Shown: positions 28,078 to 37,969, counted from the first letter of the stretch. The stretch is 64,000 bases of DNA from Owenweeksia sp. TMED14 (GCA_949529985.1 CATIRS010000029.1:62001-126000), one strand, 5' to 3'. The notes: generated from the sequence alone by a model not told the origin. A program made the numbers and translations.

Positions 28078-29841
28078 ATGAAAAAAATCTTACTATTACT
28101 AGCACTCAGTACAGGTCTTGCAAGTTATGCTCAAGTCGTATTGAATGTAATGGAGCCAACTTCAATCGGAGGTCCATATACACACTCAAATAACGGCGAC
28201 GGATCAGGTTGGGGTTTGGCAGACCTTACTGACCCGACTGATGCTGTTCTCGACACCTTAGCTGTCATGGACGACACTACCTCTGGCGTGAACAATTCTT
28301 ATGGAACTCCTTTTTATTCTGGATACGAAGGGTGCGACTCTGCCGGTGTTTTCAACAGCGGAAGTGATTATGACGGAAAAATTGTTTTAATCTCTCGTGG
28401 CTCGTGCCAATTCGGGATGAAAGCCTTTTGGGCTCAGCAGCAAGGAGCCGTAGCAGTAATAATTTATAATGGATATCCAGACGATGATGCGTCAGGCGGA
28501 CTCATTAATATGGCAGGTGGCGATTACGGCATGGATGTAACGATTCCTGTTTGCTTTGTCAGCAGAGGTGATGGAGAAATTCTACGCTCCGCAGTTGACT
28601 CTGGTCAGACCGTCACTGCATTTATTGGCAATAAGGTTGGTGCTTTTGCTAATGATGTAAGCATGAGTCCTTCTGAAGTACTTTACCCTGAATCTATGGC
28701 TACCCCTGCTTTGATAGCACAAGACTCTCTAGATTATGCAATGAATTTAGGCTTCTGGGCGAGAAACGACGGATCAAATAATCAGACGGCAGTAGTGGCA
28801 AATGCAGAAATATTATACAACGGAACCTCTATTTATTCTCAATCAACAACTCCATTTGGTTTAAATTCATTAGATTCTAGCTATATATCTTTTCCTCCTT
28901 TCGCTCAATCAGCGTACCCAAATGGAGAGTACAAATTGACCTATAGCCTTACCGGACTAACAGATGATTTTGCTTTGGACAATGAGATTACCACTGCAGT
29001 TTATATTAATGATTCGATTTTCACATATGCAAGAGTTGCAGACAGCACCTTGCTAGGTGTTGATTATAATTCATTGAAATCCAGCAATTTCACCTCTAGC
29101 TGGGCTCAGTGCATCAACTTCCAGCATCAAAATGCTTCAAGACTGACACTTAAAGGGATACGTTTTGCAAATTTTTCTTCTGATTCAATCACCGGAAAAA
29201 CAATTGATATTACCGTAGACACATGGGATGATTACTTCTCTGGTCTTTCTGATCCGAATTGTGCCGTAACAAGCACAACAGGTGTACTTTATGAAACATA
29301 TACGTATCCAGCTGAATTACAAGATGAATGGATAACACATTATTTTGCTACTCCACTTCCTTTAGTTGATTTTCAGCGTTATTTAGTATGTCTTAACACC
29401 TCGGATGCCAATATGTATCTGAATCACTCCAGAAATCCTGCCTATCAGCTGAATGATGTCACACCGGGAGCTCAACCAAAAGAGGTTCTTAGAGTTGACA
29501 GTGATTATTATGTCAATGGATTTTCAAGTGGTGCGATTCCAACAATTCAGCTAATTGTAGAACAGAATACAGTGGGAATTGACGAGGGTGAATTAAATAT
29601 TGAGCCGTTCCCTATTCCAGCTTCTCACGTCATTAATATCCCTCTACCAGGAATACATGGAACCGGTGATCTGAAGGTTTATAACTTGGTCGGAAATTTA
29701 GTTCTATCAGAATCCAATATTGATAAGTATGCTAAAATGCTTAAAGTAGATGTTTCAACTTTAGCTTCTGGTTCTTATGTATTCAACCTTAGTTTAGGTG
29801 ATGGCAACAACTCATCCTTTACTGTCATTGTTGGTCGATAA
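28078..29841 (+). CDS. PA-domain protein with T9SS type A sorting tail
   Basis: The 587-residue protein has a signal peptide (ILLLLALSTGLASYAQ). A protease-associated (PA) domain lies at about residues 85-185, with a paired Cys (YEGCDSAG and RGSCQFGMKAFWAQQQGA) and VTIPVCFVSRGDGE. A long beta-rich part without a recognised catalytic motif follows, then a type A tail (EPFPIPASHVINIP, KVYNLVGNLVL, LASGSYVFNLSLGDG). PA domains usually serve as binding modules in secreted peptidases, but no peptidase is seen here. A strong terminator follows, so it is a single-gene unit. Confidence 0.85.
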   Translation: MKKILLLLALSTGLASYAQVVLNVMEPTSIGGPYTHSNNGDGSGWGLADLTDPTDAVLDTLAVMDDTTSGVNNSYGTPFYSGYEGCDSAGVFNSGSDYDGKIVLISRGSCQFGMKAFWAQQQGAVAVIIYNGYPDDDASGGLINMAGGDYGMDVTIPVCFVSRGDGEILRSAVDSGQTVTAFIGNKVGAFANDVSMSPSEVLYPESMATPALIAQDSLDYAMNLGFWARNDGSNNQTAVVANAEILYNGTSIYSQSTTPFGLNSLDSSYISFPPFAQSAYPNGEYKLTYSLTGLTDDFALDNEITTAVYINDSIFTYARVADSTLLGVDYNSLKSSNFTSSWAQCINFQHQNASRLTLKGIRFANFSSDSITGKTIDITVDTWDDYFSGLSDPNCAVTSTTGVLYETYTYPAELQDEWITHYFATPLPLVDFQRYLVCLNTSDANMYLNHSRNPAYQLNDVTPGAQPKEVLRVDSDYYVNGFSSGAIPTIQLIVEQNTVGIDEGELNIEPFPIPASHVINIPLPGIHGTGDLKVYNLVGNLVLSESNIDKYAKMLKVDVSTLASGSYVFNLSLGDGNNSSFTVIVGR

Positions 29842-29855
29842 AGTATATTTTACCT

Positions 29856-29898
29856 CATAAAAAAACGCCTGAGTAAATTACTCAGGCGTTTTTTTATG
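29856..29898 (+). terminator. Perfect 21-bp inverted-repeat terminator
   Basis: Two 21-base arms pair perfectly around a single A at 29877. The GC core is ACGCCTGAGTAA, flanked by seven A and seven T, so it can stop transcription in both directions. It begins 15 bases after the PA-domain gene. Confidence 0.9.
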
Positions 29899-30014
29899 AA
29901 TAAATGCAAAAGACAAAAGTATTTTTATAACATAATGCAACTTTTGTAAGTTTTAATTTATTTTAGTAAATAATGTAATATTTTTATTACTAATTATTCA
30001 TCTTAAAATCAACC

Positions 30015-31142
30015 ATGAAAAAATATCAAATATTTATAATTGCAATAATGATCGGGTCGATCATTTCATGCAATCTCCCTAGCAAGCAGAATAGTCTATC
30101 TGAAGAAGAAATAACTGAATTCATAACAAGTCACTTTGCTGAAAAAGTGGGGCTAGATGCTGCTGTAGAACCTTTTCTAGAAGACCTAAGTGATGACTTA
30201 AGAGTTATGAATGCCATGTGGGGACAGGCAAACGACTATGACCATGATGCCGTCAAAGGAAAATGGTTCTATGAAGATTCTGTTACTAGTGAAGTCTATG
30301 ATATTAATATTGAAGGCAACTGCGCAACTGTAATGGGCAGCGCTAGTGATTATATCGCTGGAATACGCTCTGCTAAGTCTCGATGGATGGGTCTTGTCAT
30401 AAAGGAAAATAAAAAGCTAGTTTGGAAGCGCTTTATGTGGGCTCCAGAAAGAGTTAGAGCGATGGATTTTGTTTGGCCTTCCGTAGATTCAGCATCAGCA
30501 AGAAGTGCTTATGGAGATATGAGATCTGCTATGTTGAATTTCAGGAATTCTGATGGATTAAGAATGTCTGACTCTTTAGTTGATTTATATCCTAACTGGG
30601 CATCTGCCCACCTAGGACAGCTACATTATTACATACTTGATGGAGATAGAGAAAACTTGGAACGCTCTCTTGAAGTAGCAAATTCAAAACTTGATGGAGC
30701 ATCTCAAGCTGAGCAAACTCTTATCTCAGCTTATAGCCCGGAATTGACCCGATCCGAACGTACTGTTACTCTTGCTAAAGCATTGAGCTTTGCAGGTGAT
30801 GATCCACATATAAGATTTTGGTACACATGGGGATTAGAAGATACTAATGAGAAAATTGCGGTTTTAGAACGAGGACTCAAAAGACAGCCTAGCTCTAGCG
30901 TACTGAACAATATGATGGCCTATGTTTTAATGGATCGTGATGAAGAAGGTGATTTAGATCAAGCTGAACAACACTTAAAAGTATATATGACTGTGCATGA
31001 CGAACCTAATGCATTTGACTCTATGGGAGATCTACTTGTGAAAAAGGGTGATATCGAAGGTGCAAGAAAAATGTATTTAACAGCCGCTAAAATGCATCCT
31101 GATTTTGCTGAAAAATCAACAAAAAAAGCAGAAGCTCTTTAG
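30015..31142 (+). CDS. TPR-containing lipoprotein
   Basis: The 375-residue protein has a lipoprotein signal with lipobox GSIISC (Cys20). Residues 30-170 may be an NTF2-like fold (WGQANDYDHDAVKGKWFYED, KRFMWAPERVRAMDF), which is uncertain. From about residue 180 come degenerate TPR helices, ending in a clear pair (LDQAEQHLKVYMTVHDEPNA, FDSMGDLLVKKGDIEGARKM). It is probably a membrane-anchored protein-binding scaffold. No partner gene is adjacent; strong terminators lie on both sides. Confidence 0.75.
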   Translation: MKKYQIFIIAIMIGSIISCNLPSKQNSLSEEEITEFITSHFAEKVGLDAAVEPFLEDLSDDLRVMNAMWGQANDYDHDAVKGKWFYEDSVTSEVYDINIEGNCATVMGSASDYIAGIRSAKSRWMGLVIKENKKLVWKRFMWAPERVRAMDFVWPSVDSASARSAYGDMRSAMLNFRNSDGLRMSDSLVDLYPNWASAHLGQLHYYILDGDRENLERSLEVANSKLDGASQAEQTLISAYSPELTRSERTVTLAKALSFAGDDPHIRFWYTWGLEDTNEKIAVLERGLKRQPSSSVLNNMMAYVLMDRDEEGDLDQAEQHLKVYMTVHDEPNAFDSMGDLLVKKGDIEGARKMYLTAAKMHPDFAEKSTKKAEAL

Positions 31143-31156
31143 ATAAAAAAACTTTT

Positions 31157-31199
31157 TAATAAAAAAGCCTTGCATTAATAGTGCAAGGCTTTTTTATTA
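31157..31199. terminator. Bidirectional terminator between convergent genes
   Basis: An 18-base-pair stem (31157-31174 with 31182-31199) encloses a seven-base loop; its core is AAAAAAGCCTTGCA / TGCAAGGCTTTTTT. It lies between the TPR lipoprotein (+) and the OmpA-like gene (-) and can serve both. Confidence 0.9.
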
Positions 31200-31230
31200 T
31201 AATATATTTAATATGAGCTATTTGGAACAG

Positions 31231-33192
31231 CTAAGATGTGAAATATGGATCTCTCCTAATTGCTCTGGACGAATAGATCCAAAACATGTTAGAACCTCTT
31301 TGTTTAAGGCTAGCTGAGTAGATATTATCTAAATCCTCATTGACAGGCTTATATATTAAAGTTAGGTCTACTGTGTCTCGTCTAATTACCTCTTGCTCTT
31401 GATCTGTGGTATTTAAGGTTGACGAGTCTTGAACAAAAACTACTCTTCTATTCACTGACCGCCCAAATTCAGTTTCATTAGACATCAATGGATCTTTTTC
31501 ACCCTTAGATTCAATTTTAAAAGTTATTCCTCCAATCTGATCAGATAGAAAGCTCATAACACTCTTGGCTCTTCCCTTAGCCAATTTATAATTATAATCA
31601 TCCCCACCAACGCTGTCAGCATGACCCTCAATACTCATAGAAAGTCCTTCTCCTAACTGATCAAAAACCTTTTTTATACTATTGAGCTCAATTAAACTAA
31701 CACCAGCAAGTTCATCTGAATCAAAATCAAATAGAATATTTTGAAAGTTTAACTTAGGCGCTGCAACATTCTTTTCAATACCCTGAAAAATGATCTGCCG
31801 ATAGATTGACCTTCCAGCAAACGACTCAGAAGGATTCAAGCGAATACTTTTTGGGTAATGCCCTTCAGAATCAAGGGTTACTCCCAGATCGCTATCGATC
31901 GGATACATAAACCTAACTCTACCATTCACAATGGTATCCTGTAATATCAACTTCCCAGTGGACCGATTATAAAAAAATATTGTTACAGGAAGTCCTTTTA
32001 TTGTTTTAGAATCAATACAGCTAAAAGTCACCATTACCTCCGAACTAGACCAGTTTGAATAATCAGCACTATCTATTGAAAATACTGGTATTTCATTTCT
32101 AACTGCAATAATTGAATCTGCATGGATATCCCTTAAAGAGGTTCTTCTTGGACCGTGAACAGTGATTTCATCTCCTTTTGTAGAAGTAAATGCCTTTGGG
32201 AAAAATCTTAATAGTGAGTTCAGTAAACTGTATGCATCTTCTGCATTACGAAATTTTTGAAAGACCAATGAAAATGCTCCTTTTTGTTTTTCGACTTCGT
32301 ATGAGACATCTTCTTTAACTGGGACAACTTGACTCAAGCCCTTCTCAGGACTGGAGTAGTTAATTTTAACTACTGCATTTGTATCTATTTGCTTTCTCAT
32401 AAAAAAGTCAAATGTTCCAATGCGTATTTGATCAATGGAATCAGATTCAGACTCTAGAAGATTTTCATTGATCGTAAACATGCTTACATATCTGCTGGTA
32501 TCATCCTCTCTTACAACGACTAATGAATCATCATTTAAAATGGCAACTTCTAAAATATGATCGCCTAAACTATCATTAATGGGAAATGTAAAAGGGCTCC
32601 ACCTGTTGTCTTTGAAGAAGTAAGCGCCAGATTTTGAACCACGCTTCAAACCTATTATCCATGTACTGTCTGAATGAGCAATGAACTCACAACCCAAGGT
32701 GTCGGGAATTAATACGCTCTCAACTTCTTCGTTCGTGTATAAATTATTGACGGAAACTTTCAAAAAAGGCGGTTTTGCTGCTCTTTCTAAATAGTATCCT
32801 TGAACAACTTTAGACTTAAGATGCTTCGCTTGAATAGTTTTCTTCTCAGAGGTGAAAATATTCATTTTAGAAATTCCATCTTCATGAATATTATAGCCAA
32901 AACTTACGTCAGAATTAAATATTATTGAATCTCCATAAAGGCCATATATATGTGAATCTAGAATTAGTGCAGAATCAATCAAAACAACTCTTTTAGCTCC
33001 TGTCCTAATATCAAAATGAGTTATTTGATATCCATTTTGCAAAGAATCTACAGTAGCAATAGTCTTATTAATGTCATCAATCATTACTCTTGAGTTGAGC
33101 CCTCCAATAAGAACTTTTTCTTCAAGTAAAATGTTTTGACCAACTAGAACATTGGACAAAATAAAAGTTAATAGAATTACAGTATTTCTCAT
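31231..33192 (-). CDS. OmpA-family outer-membrane / peptidoglycan-binding protein
   Basis: The 653-residue protein has a signal peptide (VILLTFILSNVLVGQN), a long N-terminal part with beta-propeller-like repeats, a middle domain (TFSCIDSKTIKGLPVTIFFY), and an OmpA C-terminal domain at about 490-595. The latter shows NILFDFDSDEL, SIEGHADSVGGDDYNYKLAKGRAKSV and GRSVNRRVVF. OmpA domains bind the peptide of peptidoglycan through the Asp and Arg in these motifs. It is probably an envelope anchor. A further ~50 residues follow the domain. A Bacteroidota -7 box lies upstream. Confidence 0.85.
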   Translation of the reverse strand: MRNTVILLTFILSNVLVGQNILLEEKVLIGGLNSRVMIDDINKTIATVDSLQNGYQITHFDIRTGAKRVVLIDSALILDSHIYGLYGDSIIFNSDVSFGYNIHEDGISKMNIFTSEKKTIQAKHLKSKVVQGYYLERAAKPPFLKVSVNNLYTNEEVESVLIPDTLGCEFIAHSDSTWIIGLKRGSKSGAYFFKDNRWSPFTFPINDSLGDHILEVAILNDDSLVVVREDDTSRYVSMFTINENLLESESDSIDQIRIGTFDFFMRKQIDTNAVVKINYSSPEKGLSQVVPVKEDVSYEVEKQKGAFSLVFQKFRNAEDAYSLLNSLLRFFPKAFTSTKGDEITVHGPRRTSLRDIHADSIIAVRNEIPVFSIDSADYSNWSSSEVMVTFSCIDSKTIKGLPVTIFFYNRSTGKLILQDTIVNGRVRFMYPIDSDLGVTLDSEGHYPKSIRLNPSESFAGRSIYRQIIFQGIEKNVAAPKLNFQNILFDFDSDELAGVSLIELNSIKKVFDQLGEGLSMSIEGHADSVGGDDYNYKLAKGRAKSVMSFLSDQIGGITFKIESKGEKDPLMSNETEFGRSVNRRVVFVQDSSTLNTTDQEQEVIRRDTVDLTLIYKPVNEDLDNIYSASLKQRGSNMFWIYSSRAIRRDPYFTS

Positions 33193-33646
33193 TTTCTTCG
33201 CCTCTTTTGGGTTTTCTTTATATTGAATGCATCAACACCATAGGCTCAAAGATAATTAAATGAAGCTTTGAAAAGCATATCTTGTTCGTTTGCTTTTTAA
33301 GCATTCAATGTTTGTTTACTCAAAAAAATTTATCTTGGTATAGGTCGCCTTTGTTAGGTCAGTTTTACAAGGAAATATTTATAAGAACTCCGCAAAAATA
33401 AATGTGGGATTACTACCAGAGTAATGAGTATTCGGCAAATAACGATTGGACCAATGCCTTAGGATTTCGGCTAATTCTAGCTTATTAGAATGTCAAAATA
33501 TGCGCAGCAATTGATCCTGTAAATCTCTTTTACAAAAAGATGATCTGAGAGAGAAAATTGGAATATCATTAATTCGATTGAATTATAGTTTTCAATTCAA
33601 TTAGTCGGAGTGCAATCATACTAATTTAGATACCTCTTTGAATACT
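33193..33646. other. 454-base intergenic stretch
   Basis: It holds the OmpA gene promoter near 33250. A 28-codon frame at 33402-33488 (+) contains YYQSNEYSANNDWTNALGFR and looks like the end of a decayed secreted-protein domain. A short ATTGAATT/AATTCAAT inverted repeat at 33577-33601 may end the helicase transcript. Nothing else is recognisable. Confidence 0.5.
33247..33254 (-). promoter_or_regulatory. Bacteroidota -7 box for the OmpA-like gene
   Basis: On the minus strand TATCTTTG matches TAnnTTTG and lies 55 bases before the ATG at 33192. The -33 box is not convincing. Confidence 0.5.
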
Positions 33647-34852
33647 TCACCTTCTTGGTTTCTGAAAACTACTACGTCTTTTAAATGTTTTGGCTTGTTT
33701 TGTCTCGGACCAAACTGGCCCCTCACCCATGGAAGTTGGTGGACTTTTTTTCTCGAGTTTTCGTTCGATCAACGTCTCAATTTTTACAAACCTGTACATG
33801 TCATCTTCTGATATGAGAGTTATCGCCATCCCCTTGGTATTGGCCCGGGCAGTCCGCCCTATCCTATGAACATAGTCCTCAGCATCAGTAGGCACATCAA
33901 AATTTATAACTAAATCAATTCCCTTAATATCAATCCCCCTACTCATAACATCAGTGGCGACTAAAATCCTTGTTCTACCGCTTCGAAAGTCACTTATTGT
34001 TTGCTCCCGCTCTTTTTGTTCAAAATCTGATGATATAGCCATAACACTAAGTTTATTTTGATGCAACTTTCGTGTAAGCTGTGAAACTTTTTTCTTTGTA
34101 GAACAGAATATGATTATCGAATTGAACTCATCTTTATCAGAAAGAAGATGTCTAACAAGTTTAATTTTCTGCTCCTCATGCGCCATGAATACCTCTTGAA
34201 TAACACCGTCAGCAGGCTTTGACACAGCAACAGAGACCTCTACTGGGTCTTTTAGAATCTCATTTGCTAACTTCCTGATTTTAGGGGCCATTGTCGCACT
34301 GAACATCAAGCTCTGACGTTTAATTGGTAAAGTCTTAATTATTTTAATAATGTCATCAAAAAATCCAATATCTAACATTCGATCTGCTTCGTCTAATATT
34401 AAATATTTAACAGTCTCAAACATAACATATCCTCGCTCGATATGAGAGATTAGACGTCCTGGCGTAGCAATGATTACATCAGCAGCCCCCTCAAGAGCCT
34501 CCCGCTCTTGATCCCAAGCAACGCCATCTCCACCGCCATAAACTGCTCGGCAAACTGAGTGGGTGAAATACGCTAAACCTTGAACCTGACGATCAATTTG
34601 TATTGCTAATTCTCTTGTTGGGCAAAGAATCAAAGCTTTGACACCTTTTGATTCACTTTCAGAAAGTTGATTCAGCATAGGCAGAACGAATGCCGCAGTT
34701 TTCCCAGTGCCTGTTTGGGCACAGCCGATAAGGTCATGTCCTTTTAGAATAAGGGGTATAGCCTTTGATTGAATCTCAGTTGATTCATCATAATTTGCAT
34801 AATAGACTGCATCTAAAAGCGTATCGTTTAATCCAAATTCAGTGAATTTCAT
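33647..34852 (-). CDS. rhlE: DEAD-box RNA helicase, RhlE type
   Basis: The 401-residue protein shows all core motifs: Q motif (FTEFGLNDTLLDAV with IQSKAIP), AQTGTGKT, PTRELA, TPGRL, LDEAD, SAT, CSTKK, ATDVMSRGIDIKG and HRIGRTAR. It ends with a short basic tail (KTFKRRSSFQKPRR). It unwinds RNA duplexes in ribosome assembly or mRNA turnover. Length and tail fit RhlE-like proteins of Bacteroidota. The promoter region has a -7 box and an A/T palindrome, which may regulate it. Confidence 0.92.
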   Translation of the reverse strand: MKFTEFGLNDTLLDAVYYANYDESTEIQSKAIPLILKGHDLIGCAQTGTGKTAAFVLPMLNQLSESESKGVKALILCPTRELAIQIDRQVQGLAYFTHSVCRAVYGGGDGVAWDQEREALEGAADVIIATPGRLISHIERGYVMFETVKYLILDEADRMLDIGFFDDIIKIIKTLPIKRQSLMFSATMAPKIRKLANEILKDPVEVSVAVSKPADGVIQEVFMAHEEQKIKLVRHLLSDKDEFNSIIIFCSTKKKVSQLTRKLHQNKLSVMAISSDFEQKEREQTISDFRSGRTRILVATDVMSRGIDIKGIDLVINFDVPTDAEDYVHRIGRTARANTKGMAITLISEDDMYRFVKIETLIERKLEKKSPPTSMGEGPVWSETKQAKTFKRRSSFQKPRR

Positions 34853-34862
34853 CTAATTTTTT

Positions 34863-34895
34863 TATACTAAAATTTTTTTTTAGTATACAAAGGTA
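34863..34895 (-). promoter_or_regulatory. -7 box and A/T palindrome upstream of the DEAD-box gene
   Basis: TACCTTTG (minus strand, 34895-34888) matches TAnnTTTG. It is followed at once by a perfect ten-base inverted repeat, TATACTAAAA (34863-34872) and TTTTAGTATA (34878-34887), at the expected transcript start. The palindrome could be an operator or a 5' hairpin. Confidence 0.5.
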
Positions 34896-35020
34896 GTCGA
34901 AGGTATAGCTCTTAAGCATTTTAGGAAAAAGCACTTTAAAATGTACTAATATTACTTAATGTTATATTTACTTATAATTTAATCTGAAATCCAAATTAAA
35001 AAAGGAAATAACTTTTAAAA

Positions 35021-35830
35021 ATGGCATACAAAACACTCTGGACTTTCTTCAAGTTCTCTTGGACTCGGAAATTATTTTTCAAAGTTTTATATGAGGCCTT
35101 GCCAAAAATAGTTGGGAAAAGCGACTGGCACTTTATGAATTATGGTTACTCACCATCTAAAAATGAGGTATCTAATATGCAGAAACCTGCAAAGCATGAA
35201 CTACAGCAATACCCAATGCAGATGTATCATTACCTAGCCTGCTGCTCGCCACTCAAGAATTTAGAGATACTAGAAGTTGGCTGTGGAAGAGGCGGTGGAG
35301 CATATTATATAGCAAATAACTTCCAACCTAAGTCTATAATCGGTTTGGATTTTTCTTCCTCAGCTATCAAGCTAGCGAAAACTATGTTTAGCTCACCTAA
35401 CCTTGACTATATCGAGGGAAATGCAATGAATCTACCTTATGATTCAAATTCGTTTGACATAATAATAAATGTTGAATCATGTCATTCATATGGCAACCAA
35501 TCATTTTTTTTAAAAGAAGTATATAGAGTACTTAAACCGGGAGGAATACTACTTCTTGTTGACTTTAGAAAAAATCATTTATGGCCAGCATTCAATCAAA
35601 TCTTAAGCAATTTACCATTTGATATAAAAGAAGAGGATATCTCTAATAATGTTTTAAAAGCTCTTAAAGAGGAGAATTCTCTGAAAAAAAGTGAAATTGA
35701 TAAAAAAATACCTAAATTTTTAAGAAATTACTTTTATGAATTTGCAGGACTCGAAGGAACGGAGCTTTTCCAAAAAATAGAGAATGGAACCACAAAATAT
35801 AAAAGATTCATTTGCGTTAAAAAATCTTGA
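35021..35830 (+). CDS. SAM-dependent methyltransferase, phthiotriol-methyltransferase-like
   Basis: The 269-residue class I methyltransferase has motif I LEVGCGRGGGAYYIA near residues 85-99, the acidic loop GLDFS, GNAMNLPYDSNSFDIIINVE and the post-motif LKPGGILLLVDFR. Layout and the lines HSYGNQSFFLKEVYRVLKPG and FAGLEGTELFQKIENG resemble mycobacterial phthiotriol dimycocerosate methyltransferases and related lipid or small-molecule O-methyltransferases. The substrate here is unknown. It stands alone, divergent from the helicase. Confidence 0.8.
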   Translation: MAYKTLWTFFKFSWTRKLFFKVLYEALPKIVGKSDWHFMNYGYSPSKNEVSNMQKPAKHELQQYPMQMYHYLACCSPLKNLEILEVGCGRGGGAYYIANNFQPKSIIGLDFSSSAIKLAKTMFSSPNLDYIEGNAMNLPYDSNSFDIIINVESCHSYGNQSFFLKEVYRVLKPGGILLLVDFRKNHLWPAFNQILSNLPFDIKEEDISNNVLKALKEENSLKKSEIDKKIPKFLRNYFYEFAGLEGTELFQKIENGTTKYKRFICVKKS

Positions 35831-35928
35831 GAACCATATACATCACGTTCGTTTGATGATCCTGAAAACACAATTAACCATTTTAATAGCCAACTAAAAA
35901 TATTTTGCATTCTTTTGAAGATATGGAG

Positions 35929-37785
35929 CTAAATGTCTTTAACAAAATTTAAAAAAACACTTTTGTGCAATTGCAAATTCATCTCAGGCGAAAGAGACAC
36001 TCGGACGATATAATCCTTATCACCCTCTTTAGTGGTTCCCTGAGTTGATGTTGCCGGTATTGTCCAATAACATCCTTTCAACTGACCGTAGCTCACACAG
36101 AACTTACTTTCATTCGGGACCTCTTTAATCATCAAGTTGATTAATTTATAATTCAATACTCTTTTGTATGATTCTTTTTCTTCATCAGTATTGCCCTTAG
36201 TAGGAAGATCTAATGAAAATACAGATGGCGTAAATCCGAGTTTCGCGAATTCTTCAGAAACAAAGTTTATTTTGGCTTCTGGTAAATTATTTTGAATAAA
36301 GTTTACAAATTCACGTGTATTTTTATATGCATCATTAATTCTCTGATTCATAGTAGGTAATTGTTTTGCCAATATTTCCATTTGAAGACTTGTAGCCTCA
36401 TTATCACAAAGCCTTAGATGAATCTCAATCTTCTTAGTTAGTGAAGCAGACTTTTTATTGAATACGCAATAACCTGCATTACAAAGACCACCGCTTGGGA
36501 ATTTTGACCCACTAGCAAATGAAATTGCTCTAATTGTTGATAGTATTTCATTTTCACCTAAAAAGTGAACATTAGGACAAAATGTTTGATCTAAAATGAA
36601 AACAGGATCAATCGCAATTAATCCATTTTCAGTTTTACGCACTTTACTTAAAACATCTTTTAGTCTTGCCAGATCAGGAACTTCAACTCTTGGGTTTGTT
36701 GGTATTTCAGCAATAATATATGGAATGGCATCTTCGGCAGCAATTTTGTCTAAAATAACATCTATGCTATTAACCATGTCATCACCACTATCGACGGGTA
36801 AGTCTAGAACTTCAGCGTTAGCAACACAAGCAGCAACGCGTCTTGCTTGGTCATTTGTTCCACCATAGCAATTTGGCGGAACAATTATTTTAATATCTTT
36901 TCCTCGATGTTTTTCTAGCCCATCATCAATTAACCCCATCAAGATTGCATATTGAATAGATAACCCACTAGAACCGACTAAACCCTTATTTTCCGTGCCA
37001 GTAATCTCTTTAATCGACTCCAAAACAAGTCTTTCATTCGAATCTGTATCATTTTTTTCTTCATTGACATAATGAACATCATCAATAAAACTATTTAAAG
37101 CAGAAAGAGAATTTGCTGGTGTCATAGCAATTGTCTCTCTCCTTCTAACATGCTGTATTTCTGTGATGTAATTTTCATGTTGTTCATTGTTCACCAATAA
37201 AACAGCACCCAAGTGGGAATGGACATTGACTAAAAAGTCGATATTTTCATTGCGATCAAAATTGTGAATTTTATTATGACGCGAAATGAAAATATTGCTC
37301 CCATTAAATTTTAAAATCTCCTGAACTTCATCTGCGCTTCTCAATTCAAATTTATAACCATAGACATTCTTTAATGTTTTAACGTCAAAAAAATCTGGAA
37401 ATTCACCATCATAGATGATTTGAGTGTCTTTTTTATCCAACAAATTTTTTCTTAAAATCGCCAAAACAGGAATTGTCGTTGACGAAAAGCTAATGGCATT
37501 ATTTGACTTAAGATTATGGGAAAAAGCAATAGCCCATTCCAAAATACATGATAAAGGATGACCTAATCGGATATAGTCGAAAGCAGTCGGCAATCCACTT
37601 AGAGCTGAGACCTCAGAATTATTATTATTAAATAGTTTTTGAAACTTATTTAAAAAATCAATTTTAGCTAATTTCTCGTCATAAACATCCAGTCGGTGAG
37701 TTGTTTGACTGACCCATTCAGGAGGCATATTAATTAAGACATCTTTAATGAATTTTATTATGTTATCTCGCTCAATCTGATTCAT
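35929..37785 (-). CDS. Large PLP-dependent enzyme, Cys/Met metabolism type
   Basis: The 618-residue protein has a C-terminal half (from about 255) of the fold-type I Cys/Met PLP family. Visible features are SSGLSIQYAILMGL, PPNCYGGTNDQ, AEIPTNPRVEVPDL, the cofactor Asp in IAIDPVF and the PLP-lysine motif SFASGSKFPSGG. Usual family members (cystathionine gamma-synthase and relatives) have about 400 residues, so there are about 220 extra N-terminal residues (GLPTAFDYIRLGHPLSCILE) of unclear nature. Related long forms occur in Bacteroidota. The reaction cannot be assigned from sequence alone. Confidence 0.75.
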   Translation of the reverse strand: MNQIERDNIIKFIKDVLINMPPEWVSQTTHRLDVYDEKLAKIDFLNKFQKLFNNNNSEVSALSGLPTAFDYIRLGHPLSCILEWAIAFSHNLKSNNAISFSSTTIPVLAILRKNLLDKKDTQIIYDGEFPDFFDVKTLKNVYGYKFELRSADEVQEILKFNGSNIFISRHNKIHNFDRNENIDFLVNVHSHLGAVLLVNNEQHENYITEIQHVRRRETIAMTPANSLSALNSFIDDVHYVNEEKNDTDSNERLVLESIKEITGTENKGLVGSSGLSIQYAILMGLIDDGLEKHRGKDIKIIVPPNCYGGTNDQARRVAACVANAEVLDLPVDSGDDMVNSIDVILDKIAAEDAIPYIIAEIPTNPRVEVPDLARLKDVLSKVRKTENGLIAIDPVFILDQTFCPNVHFLGENEILSTIRAISFASGSKFPSGGLCNAGYCVFNKKSASLTKKIEIHLRLCDNEATSLQMEILAKQLPTMNQRINDAYKNTREFVNFIQNNLPEAKINFVSEEFAKLGFTPSVFSLDLPTKGNTDEEKESYKRVLNYKLINLMIKEVPNESKFCVSYGQLKGCYWTIPATSTQGTTKEGDKDYIVRVSLSPEMNLQLHKSVFLNFVKDI

Positions 37786-37930
37786 TTTATAAAATTAGAC
37801 ACTTCATTTAGAAGTAAAAAATATTTTAAATAAGAAGTCTTACTTATGTCAAAAGAAAAGTCTAAATCAAAAGAGTAAATTCTATTTTCACCAAATCATT
37901 TAATATCAAGAGATTTAGCGAAAATGAAAA

Positions 37931-37964
37931 GCGGAGAACCAGTTAATTCTAACCGATTCTCCGC
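37931..37964 (-). terminator. Terminator after tRNA-Arg
   Basis: GCGGAGAA (37931-37938) pairs with TTCTCCGC (37957-37964), with an inner GTTA/TAAC pair. Read on the minus strand the hairpin starts six bases after the tRNA and is followed by TTTTCATTTT. Confidence 0.8.
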
Positions 37965-37969
37965 TACAG

